A DNA stretch of 64,000 nt from Pedobacter roseus (GTDB taxonomy: Bacteria; Bacteroidota; Bacteroidia; Sphingobacteriales; Sphingobacteriaceae): positions 4,960,001 to 5,024,000 of the forward strand of contig NZ_CP060723.1 of assembly GCF_014395225.1 (NCBI RefSeq), read 5' to 3'. The position numbers and the translations under genes are program-made. Below, in pieces: positions 37,949 to 44,117 of this stretch (its first letter is position 1; every line of letters begins with the position of its first letter). The notes below the pieces were generated by a model, which did no database searches, was not told where the DNA came from, and worked only from the letters and a program-made list of their open reading frames with translations.

Positions 37949-38062
37949 TTAGGACTTTTCTTCATCTAAATTAACCTCCTCTAAAAAACTCTTAAAACTT
38001 CATCACTAAAAAGCTAAGAATCAGGCCGGCTGTTTTGACGACAGTAATTTATTAGCCGTATT

Positions 38063-38275
38063 TTATTTATTTGCTATCCACCTCATTATATAAGGTCCTG
38101 CACCTGTATACCATAATACAGCGGAGATTAAAAATATTGCGATTAAAATCCACAAGATAGGCCATCCCTCGAATTTGTGCTTGGAAGACGGATTGAAAGA
38201 ACCTTCAAGTTTATTATGGTCTTTTTCTTTCCCATCACCCTTTTTGAATGGTTTCGGATTAGAGATATTGCTCAT
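38063..38275 (-). CDS. small single-pass membrane protein, unknown
   Basis: 70 residues. The first 35 residues are polar and basic (SNPKPFKKGDGKEKDHNK), followed by one hydrophobic helix WPILWILIAIFLISAVLWY and a short tail ending MRWIANK. Likely membrane anchored with the N-terminus in the cytosol. No function inferred. It marks the border between the capsule locus and the mobilization genes. Confidence 0.5.
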   Translation of the reverse strand: MSNISNPKPFKKGDGKEKDHNKLEGSFNPSSKHKFEGWPILWILIAIFLISAVLWYTGAGPYIMRWIANK

Positions 38276-38609
38276 GAAATATTCAGTTAGAACTACAAAG
38301 TTACATTATAAACCAATAAACCAAAAATTAGTTTCATCATACTTGATATCTGCCGAAAACTATTGTATTCACCACCAGACAGACTGTGAATAATATACAG
38401 AATAAGAATTTGTTCACGAAATCAGCCATGCTATTGATTATGGCTTCCATACCTGCTTGGTAGGATGACGATTTTTATTTTCTTTCCTATTTCAATTCAA
38501 ATAAACTAAGATAAAGATGAAAGACAGATTTATGTTTCATTATTCGCTAATGCAATAATGATAAACGCATCTAAAGACTATTATTTAGAGGGTGGGGCGT
38601 CTAGCGAAA
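38276..38609. other. intergenic, no gene seen
   Basis: 334 bp without a supported frame or clear repeat. The right end abuts the stop of the relaxase gene. Confidence 0.4.
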
Positions 38610-39683
38610 TTATCTTCCCCTCCTTGTCGTTTTGTTTTCTGAATCAGACGCTCCGCCTGACATCTTCACCGCCAGGCTGGGCACATTGTTAGGTTGATAT
38701 CGTTTTTGATCTTCATAAAATATTATTCTATCACCCTCAAAAAATCCTTCGGGACGAAATAATGGCCTGACCAAGCGCTTAAAATCAATAATCTCATTTC
38801 CGTCGTAAACCTTCTTTGTACGATGATTAATTAAGGTGAAGCCATTAACATCCTCGTCCTTGCTATGATAAATGATATCAATATTTAGCTTATCATGGAA
38901 CACTTCAGAAAGATCAGATTTATAGTTTTTTCGAAGATAAGAATGCCAGAAAGAAGGGTGCCGGACCGGTTCACCGGATACAACTTTCAAAGCCAGCTCA
39001 ATTGCCTGTTTAAGTGCACCGACTTCGAAAGTGTTGTCTTTATAGTTTTTTATGATCTTTTCGATAATGTTTAGATCTACCTTTCGAAGTGATTTGGAGT
39101 GCCTAACCATATAAAGGATTGTACCTTTAATGTAAGCCGAATACCCCATAGTCTTTAATAGAATAATGAAATGATTCATTGTTGCAAATTGATAAGTAAC
39201 CGCTTTTGAATAATCCATCTCAGCCTGGACAACGGGGTCAAAGCCTATAAGCTGATGTAATGCCAGAGATGCTCTCAATTTTTCATAGCGGGATTCAACA
39301 GATTTTCTGTTTTTACACACCCTTACTGAAACAATGTGTACATGATTGTTGGGATTATCATTATGAAAATAGATCAGATGGGGATTATGTGCATAGCCCA
39401 TTTTTTTGAGCCAAAGCCAGGCAATATGCGTTAACTGATGTTTATCATATGAGTGACCTTTAGCCATAATAACTGCATGAAGCTGCTTGTTTTTAACTTT
39501 TGGGTTAAGCGTCCCAATCATCCGCAGGTAAGACCGATAATCCGAGGGCTTAGGCCTGTCCAATACTGATAGCGATTGGAAGTTTTTAACAGACATCAGC
39601 TCGGCCTTTCCTGCGGACACTTTGTCTGCATTATATTTAATTGCCGCAAATCGGCTATTAGATGAAAGAAACTGAACTATCAT
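38610..39683 (-). CDS. relaxase/mobilization nuclease (MobB-like)
   Basis: DNA-nicking relaxase of a mobilizable element. 357 residues. The N-terminus FAAIKYNADKVSAGKAEL is typical of Bacteroidota mobilization nucleases. LHAVIMAKGHSYDKHQLTHI is followed by the metal-binding three-histidine region FHNDNPNNHVHIVSVRV near 116-132. The C-terminal half (about 200-330) has no clear domain to me. It lies 33 bp after a MobC-like gene. No integrase, replication or transfer gene is visible, so the element is incomplete or works in trans. Confidence 0.8.
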   Translation of the reverse strand: MIVQFLSSNSRFAAIKYNADKVSAGKAELMSVKNFQSLSVLDRPKPSDYRSYLRMIGTLNPKVKNKQLHAVIMAKGHSYDKHQLTHIAWLWLKKMGYAHNPHLIYFHNDNPNNHVHIVSVRVCKNRKSVESRYEKLRASLALHQLIGFDPVVQAEMDYSKAVTYQFATMNHFIILLKTMGYSAYIKGTILYMVRHSKSLRKVDLNIIEKIIKNYKDNTFEVGALKQAIELALKVVSGEPVRHPSFWHSYLRKNYKSDLSEVFHDKLNIDIIYHSKDEDVNGFTLINHRTKKVYDGNEIIDFKRLVRPLFRPEGFFEGDRIIFYEDQKRYQPNNVPSLAVKMSGGASDSENKTTRRGR

Positions 39684-39716
39684 GATTTCGGATCTAAATA
39701 AAAACTGAACTTGTAA

Positions 39717-40163
39717 TTAATTACTGCCAATAAGCTTAATTAACTTTTTCATGCATTTCCCTATATTATATTGTGATTCATAACACTTGGCGACCAAAGA
39801 AATTAATTCATTCATGTAATACTTATTGGCTGGTGATTCGATAGCGCATTTTTGTACGAAATTTTCAATGGCCAAGGTCGAGGAGCCCGACTCGACAGCA
39901 ACGCGATCCAGCCACTCGACCAGATGAGCTGAGTCAAGTAAAAGATGTGCCCTCTTATCAAATAATATTCTCCGGATATATTCGGACATCGTGACGCCTA
40001 GCTTTGAGATTTCTTTCTTCATCTCGGTGTACTCTTTATCTGTCATACAGCATATTGCTTTTCGGTTTCGCAATTCATTAACTTTATATGGTTTCTTCAT
40101 AATACTTTTTTCACTAATGACCGAGCCTAAAGTCCGGTCAACGCCAATGAAATTCGCCATCAT
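39717..40163 (-). CDS. MobC-like relaxosome accessory protein
   Basis: 148 residues. The centre, MTDKEYTEMKKEISKLGVTM followed by SEYIRRILF, is the ribbon-helix-helix MobC pattern (plasmid mobilization relaxosome protein), which binds oriT DNA and helps the relaxase nick. The oriT should lie near, probably in 40164-40280, but I could not identify it. The first 40 residues may not all be translated; MKKPYKVNELRNRK is an internal start candidate. Confidence 0.75.
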   Translation of the reverse strand: MMANFIGVDRTLGSVISEKSIMKKPYKVNELRNRKAICCMTDKEYTEMKKEISKLGVTMSEYIRRILFDKRAHLLLDSAHLVEWLDRVAVESGSSTLAIENFVQKCAIESPANKYYMNELISLVAKCYESQYNIGKCMKKLIKLIGSN

Positions 40164-40280
40164 TTTTCATGTTTATTGACAATACCCATAACAATACCTA
40201 GATATTTTAAAGATATTTCACTTCATTCACGATACTGAGCTACCTTGACTAACAAGATAAGTACTCATTAAGCTTCCTGG

Positions 40281-40586
40281 TTGGCTTACGCTGTTGCTGT
40301 CCATAATCCTTTACTTCAGATCATATCTGGAGTATATGCGCCTGATAGAAATGAGGGGCGTTCAAAAAGAAGCATTGACTCATTAAAGCCAATCAATCAG
40401 CAAAGGCTGGTTGCGCTCTTCTTAAAGCTTAAATTGGTGGAAAAGGTGGCGATCAAGATGGTAAGGAGCAGTGCACATAAGGATGAAAGTAAAAAGCCAG
40501 CATTGGGATCGAATGTTGAAATAATCATAGAACGACTTGCAGACAAAGAAATATTGCACGAAATCCATCAATCTTATATTGATTAG
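40281..40586 (+). CDS. possible small protein, unknown
   Basis: 101 codons from a TTG; there is no ATG near the frame start. The middle, SIDSLKPINQQRLVALFLKL then KLVEKVAIKMVRSS, is lysine- and leucine-rich and could fold as helices, and the end EIIIERLADKEILHEIHQS is protein-like. No family recognized. It may be a real gene with a non-ATG start, a fragment, or chance. Confidence 0.25.
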   Translation: MAYAVAVHNPLLQIISGVYAPDRNEGRSKRSIDSLKPINQQRLVALFLKLKLVEKVAIKMVRSSAHKDESKKPALGSNVEIIIERLADKEILHEIHQSYID

Positions 40587-41224
40587 GCTATAGGCCAAAG
40601 ATGAAATATTTTCTTATTAGAAATAAAAGAACAGGATGACATTGACAGTCGAGCCATTAGCAAAGTAAACTGTCTAAGAAAAACATACATGCTTTCAGAT
40701 GCCGATAATATTAGAACAGGAACCCACTCATACAGTCCATCACTTTTGCACTCTGCAGAAACTCCAGTTCGCGGTTAGAAACGGTTCATGCAGATAGTTG
40801 AAAAAAGGCGTATTCGTCTCTACAGACTAAAAAATCAATATCAAATGATGTCAAAACGATGGAAGTCGAACATCTGCAGTTTTTTTATTATTGCCAAAAA
40901 CTTAAAATATGCATCAAATCGCAATAAAAACTGAGTATTTCGGTGCGTAGCTAAAATGGAAAACATTCCGCAATGAATTCATAATAACAAACGGAACACC
41001 AAGATGTTCAGTGATTAAACATCTTGATGCAAAAAAAGTAGCTGTCTTACTTTTGTTTCAATCTAAGTAAGTAGTTTTGCCCTGCCCCCGCTGTTCTAGC
41101 TTTTCGCAAATAGGGGAATAGGGTTTCCGATAAAACCCAACTCAAATGCATCGGTCTTAGGGTAACTGTGATCCAGGCAACGAGCGTTCCGGAATATTAT
41201 TTTTTGGGATCGGTGATACGTTAT
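40587..41224. other. non-coding stretch downstream of guide unit A
   Basis: 638 bp with no supported gene. Inverted repeats: AAGATGTT/AACATCTT (about 41003-41027), CTTACTT/AAGTAAG (about 41047-41072) and GGGTTT/AAACCC (41121-41138). On the minus strand, which is the direction of the guide RNAs, the last one lies about 90 nt past guide A and could help end that transcript, though no T tract follows. Confidence 0.4.
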
Positions 41225-41315
41225 CAAACGCTGACATGAAACCCGCCATTGCATGCCTTATCTATAGGCTCGTGAGCACATGGATGTCTCACCCTACGGT
41301 TCTGCAAAAAACCTC
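41225..41315 (-). ncRNA. second guide-RNA-like unit (unit A) for the Cas12f-like protein
   Basis: On the minus strand: hairpin 1 GGTTTT-TTGC-AGAACC (41298-41313), hairpin 2 GTGAG-ACAT..ATGT-CTCAC (41272-41292), hairpin 3 GCCT..AGGC (41255-41269), then ATGCAATGGC and a presumed guide beginning GGGTTTCATGTCAGCGTTTG (41244-41225). It matches unit B in order, spacing and loops, with compensatory changes in hairpins 1 and 3. It is preceded by a decayed copy of the end of the Cas12f-like gene. Guide limits are inferred. Confidence 0.7.
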
Positions 41316-41318
41316 TTT

Positions 41319-41402
41319 TTATCTTATGATCATCTATATGTCTGCTTGTGCCGCATTGTGGCCGAACTTCTGCAGCATAAGTAGCCGTGGGTTTCGTATT
41401 AT
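41319..41402 (-). pseudogene. decayed 3' end of a second Cas12f-like gene
   Basis: Just upstream of unit A the minus strand reads codon by codon like the last 16 codons plus stop of the intact gene: KFGHNAAQADI*MIIR* against KISYKAELAGIQVITE*. Matching codons include AAG, GCA, ATC and TAA in the same places with no gap. An in-frame TAG breaks it. Similarity fades further upstream (to about 41402). So protein and RNA were duplicated together, and only the RNA part kept its form. Confidence 0.65.
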
Positions 41403-41468
41403 AACATATATACCCTGATGCTTTACAAACTATTCTCTATCCGAACGCAGTTTAACATCGATATGTTC

Positions 41469-41562
41469 TCTCTTTCTTACATGAGCTCGCCATTGCAATG
41501 CCCTTTCTATTGGGCTTGTGAGAACATATATGTCTCACCCTGTGGTTATGCAAATAACCTCC
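41469..41562 (-). ncRNA. guide-RNA-like unit (unit B) directly after the Cas12f-like gene
   Basis: Begins within 10 nt of the stop codon at 41570. Hairpin 1 is GGTTAT-TTGC-ATAACC (41544-41559), hairpin 2 GTGAG-ACAT..ATGT-CTCAC with one bulged base (41518-41538), hairpin 3 GCCC-AATAGAAA-GGGC (41500-41515), then ATTGCAATGGC and a presumed guide starting GAGCTCATGTAAGAAAGAGA (41488-41469). The TGCAA element next to the guide recalls Cas12f crRNA repeats. It may be processed from the sigma-Cas12f mRNA. There is no CRISPR array, so this would be a single built-in guide. Confidence 0.78.
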
Positions 41563-41569
41563 TTATTGT

Positions 41570-42667
41570 TTATTCTGTGATTACCTGGATACCTGCCAAT
41601 TCTGCCTTGTAGCTGATCTTTTCTTTTAGGTTGTAATAGCTCCAGTTCTGTAGCAGGTAAGGGTCTTCCTTTGCCATTTCCTCTTTTTCCTCCTGATTAA
41701 CAAGCAGGAGTGTTGCAGCGCCGTGCTTTACGCAGAAATCGATCAACATCCTGCTGTAAAGGTGCAGCTTCTGATCGACGTAGCGTTTTTCCATGTGCCT
41801 GTAATCCTCCACACTTTTCATCTTTCTCTTCCTCCCGTGACCGCCGCTGTTGAAGGGCACAGCCTTTTTGACCCTGTTGACTGCTGCCTTTATGGCCATC
41901 CTGCGGTGGAGGAACTCTTCCCTGTTGCCTATCACACGTTCATGTTGCCCGATCTTGACCGTTACCGGATGTTCGATGGAAAGTGATGCCTCGGCAATAA
42001 TCGCAGGGTCAAGGGCATGCTGTTCTTTCTCTACCGGTACGGATGCGAGCAGGAATATTTTTCCTTTGTCCAGTTGTATCTGGCTTGCACGGAGTTTTAA
42101 CGTGCCGTTGATCATCCGTTCGAATATCTTTTTTTTGCACGACCTGTCCTTCCCGAGGTAGGTCTTGAAAGGGATCTGAAAAAGCCTGAAGGTAAAGTCA
42201 CGGTTGTCGGCCGTTCTTGACAGTCTGCAAATGATTTCTGCGCCAAAGGGCAGCGGTATATTATGCTTATAGTTTCTGAGGGATTTCTCACCTCTCCAGT
42301 AGGCATCCTTTTCCTGGTTGAAATAGGCAATCAAAGTATTATTGAGGTTGCTCAGGATATTGGTGGGTATCTGACCCTTGAAATGATCGGACAGTAAGCG
42401 GTAGGTAGTATTCTGCCGGGAGGATTTTAGTATCCCATTTTCCTCCTTTTTAACGTCGGCGATCTTGAGCTTGATGTCCTCTGTCAGGTAGAAAAAATCC
42501 TTGACTCTTTCCTGTATGAACTGATGGCTCATGATCATGTTGGCCGCGCGGTAGCAGATTGATTGCCAGCCGTACAGCTGTCCTATTGTCTGCCTGACTG
42601 TTTCCTTATCACTGGAATCGATCCGCAGCTGTATTTTACGGGTTACGATCATCATGTTCTTTTCCAT
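41570..42667 (-). CDS. nuclease-dead Cas12f/TnpB-like RNA-guided DNA-binding protein
   Basis: 365 residues. The N-terminal part (MIVTRKIQLRID, then about 30-200) fits the wedge/REC layout of Cas12f. The RuvC-like part runs from about 220. At the RuvC-I site, where active enzymes read G-[IV]-D-L-G-[IV], it has EASLSIEHPV, so Ser228 replaces Asp. The RuvC-II region is TLLLVNQEEKEE without the clear Glu. The typical WSYYNLKEKISYKAELAGIQ segment (342-361) is kept, but the protein stops three or four residues later, so zinc ribbon and RuvC-III are absent. It starts 1 nt after the sigma gene and is followed at once by guide unit B. Inferred role: bind a guide RNA and DNA without cutting and bring the sigma factor. 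The base composition looks GC-richer than the capsule locus. Confidence 0.82.
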   Translation of the reverse strand: MEKNMMIVTRKIQLRIDSSDKETVRQTIGQLYGWQSICYRAANMIMSHQFIQERVKDFFYLTEDIKLKIADVKKEENGILKSSRQNTTYRLLSDHFKGQIPTNILSNLNNTLIAYFNQEKDAYWRGEKSLRNYKHNIPLPFGAEIICRLSRTADNRDFTFRLFQIPFKTYLGKDRSCKKKIFERMINGTLKLRASQIQLDKGKIFLLASVPVEKEQHALDPAIIAEASLSIEHPVTVKIGQHERVIGNREEFLHRRMAIKAAVNRVKKAVPFNSGGHGRKRKMKSVEDYRHMEKRYVDQKLHLYSRMLIDFCVKHGAATLLLVNQEEKEEMAKEDPYLLQNWSYYNLKEKISYKAELAGIQVITE

Positions 42668-42668
42668 A

Positions 42669-43484
42669 TCACCTTTTTCTGCTTTTTGTGATTCTGAGCG
42701 AAGCGGCGGCGAACGCCCTCTGTATATATCCCTGATCGAGGTTTAATGCTACCGCGATCTGACTGAAACTATACTGTAGCTCATAGCGCATATTGAGGAT
42801 TTTAGATTCTTCTTCGCTCACTTCGCCCTCAAAACTGAACTTAGTGGTCTTTTCCAGTTTATTGAAATTCTCTGCATCGCTGATAACTGCTTTCAGGTAT
42901 TCAAGCGTGCGCTCCACCTTTCTTGCTACCTGATAATCGGAGATGCCACCAATGTGCCAGGCCATGCGAGGGTAATCAAATGAATATTTTATACATAGCC
43001 GGATAAATAGCTGTTGATCAGGACTGAGATTGGGCAGAACGGCCTCAATCCTCTCCCATTGCTTTTTTTCTTCATCCAGTGGTTCATGATGATAGATGAC
43101 ATTTTCTTCCCAGTCAGAGTCCGGATTGTACCCAACCTTAAACTCCTGATAGTTTTCAATTTCATCCAATCTAAGCATATTGCGCTGGAAACTGTTAGCG
43201 TTAGTTTTGTAATATGCCCTGCAACCTTCAGCAGTCACTTTTGTTAAGAAGGTTTCGATATGTTCAATGCAGGTAATGTTTTGACGGCATAGCCAGAGCC
43301 TGAGGAAGGCTTCGCTTACTATGCAGTCCGCACTGATATCATCTTTGATGTACCTAAAGCTATAATAGTATATGGAGGAATATAACCTTTTATAGAAAAA
43401 TTCAAGTCCCCTTTCATTTCCCTCCTTAAACTCGGCGAAATATTTTTTCTGATTCGGTATGGATGAAACCCTGGTTGATTGCAT
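42669..43484 (-). CDS. ECF-type sigma factor paired with the Cas12f-like protein
   Basis: 271 residues. Region sigma-2 is about 15-94: FKEGNERGLEFFYKRLYSSI, YIKDDISADCIVSEAFLRLW and IEHIETFLTKVTAEGCRAYY, matching Bacteroidota ECF sigma factors. A sigma-4-like helix-turn-helix lies at about 141-201 (VLPNLSPDQQLFIRLCIKYS, then SDYQVARKVERTLEYL). A second similar unit lies at 221-271 (SEEESKILNMRYELQYSFSQ, IAVALNLDQGYIQRAFAAAS). Usual ECF factors have one and are about 170-200 residues. No anti-sigma gene is next to it; instead a dead Cas12f-like gene follows 1 nt after its stop, which suggests that the RNA-guided protein takes over promoter choice. Confidence 0.85.
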   Translation of the reverse strand: MQSTRVSSIPNQKKYFAEFKEGNERGLEFFYKRLYSSIYYYSFRYIKDDISADCIVSEAFLRLWLCRQNITCIEHIETFLTKVTAEGCRAYYKTNANSFQRNMLRLDEIENYQEFKVGYNPDSDWEENVIYHHEPLDEEKKQWERIEAVLPNLSPDQQLFIRLCIKYSFDYPRMAWHIGGISDYQVARKVERTLEYLKAVISDAENFNKLEKTTKFSFEGEVSEEESKILNMRYELQYSFSQIAVALNLDQGYIQRAFAAASLRITKSRKR

Positions 43485-43539
43485 GCTGGCCTTATTTAAT
43501 TTTTATAAAATAAGCCTGAACAAAGTATTTACCAATTAA

Positions 43540-43681
43540 AATAGGGCTGGTAACCCACTTAGTTCGTTGCAGCATGGTTCTGGTAAACCGCCAAACCTTT
43601 CGGAATGGATCTCATCAACAGACATAAGCGAGCACCAGCCCTATTCTTACATAGGGTGGCAATGCTACACTTACGCTCGCT
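43540..43681 (-). ncRNA. structured leader or small RNA upstream of the sigma gene, with two exclusive folds
   Basis: On the minus strand a 12-bp perfect stem AATAGGGCTGGT/ACCAGCCCTATT (43634-43645 with 43540-43551) is extended by GCTCGCTTA/TAAGTGGGT (43625-43633 with 43553-43561, three G-U pairs). Inside are a GUUG/CAAC stem, a CC-GAAA-GG hairpin and a GGTT..AACC hairpin. The 5' arm can instead pair upstream: CCCTAT/ATAGGG (43651-43656 with 43639-43644) and AGCGAGC/GCTCGCT (43675-43681 with 43626-43632). The main stem is followed by TTTT. It ends 56 nt before the sigma ATG. No Rfam family recognized. Confidence 0.55.
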
Positions 43682-43743
43682 GAGATTAAATTTACCAGAT
43701 TTAGCTGCGAGGCTCGTATGCAATCCTTCTAGTTCTCGGAATG

Positions 43744-43751
43744 CAAAAGTA
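43744..43751 (-). promoter_or_regulatory. candidate -7 element for the leader RNA / sigma operon
   Basis: Minus strand TACTTTTG matches the Bacteroidota -7 consensus TAnnTTTG. A TTG lies about 26 nt upstream, a little beyond the usual -33 spacing. Transcription from here would run through the structured RNA into the sigma gene. Confidence 0.35.
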
Positions 43752-43907
43752 TAACTTTAATTTATTATCATTTTTATCAAAAATAACAATAAATAATGTA
43801 AAAGCAAAATTAAATAACTTAAAAACAAAATTAATTGACTTTTTACATTAATTTTAAGACTTAAGCAATAATTTTCTGAATCTTATATTTGTTTTACTAC
43901 AGCTACA

Positions 43908-44117
43908 ATGAGTAAGACAATCTATAATCGCATCAAGTCGGTATTAGCCGAGAAAGGAAAAACAAATAAAGATTTAGCTGATGCTCTAAATATAGCTCCT
44001 GAAACTGTTTCGAGTTGGTGCACGAACTCAGCTCAACCTTCAGTAAAAAGATTGTTTGAGATAGGTGAATACCTTAATACTGAGCCTAGGGATTTATTGA
44101 TTTCAATTAAAAAATGA
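43908..44117 (+). CDS. XRE-family helix-turn-helix regulator
   Basis: 69 residues, one Cro/C1-type HTH domain: RIKSVLAEKGKTNKDLADAL, then NIAPETVSSWCTNSAQPSVK and RLFEIGEYLNTEPRDLL. Likely a dimeric DNA-binding repressor. It is divergent from the sigma-Cas12f operon, with a 423-bp gap that holds the structured RNA, so it may control that operon; this is inference from position only. Confidence 0.85.
   Translation: MSKTIYNRIKSVLAEKGKTNKDLADALNIAPETVSSWCTNSAQPSVKRLFEIGEYLNTEPRDLLISIKK

Noticed and set aside
41225..41562. CRISPR array
   Set aside because: Only two long units 246 bp apart, with a decayed coding segment between them. No short regular repeats with spacers, and no cas1/cas2.
41723..42330. 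Open frames opposite or within the Cas12f-like gene
   Set aside because: They are shadows in other frames of a gene with clear protein features.
43540..43645. Hammerhead ribozyme on the minus strand (TTGATGAG ... CGAAA)
   Set aside because: The core would need CTGATGA and a proper stem II and cleavage site; the first base differs and the stems do not fit.
43540..43645. Bacterial SRP RNA
   Set aside because: The size of about 100 nt fits, but the conserved GGAAGCAG-type core was not found on either strand.
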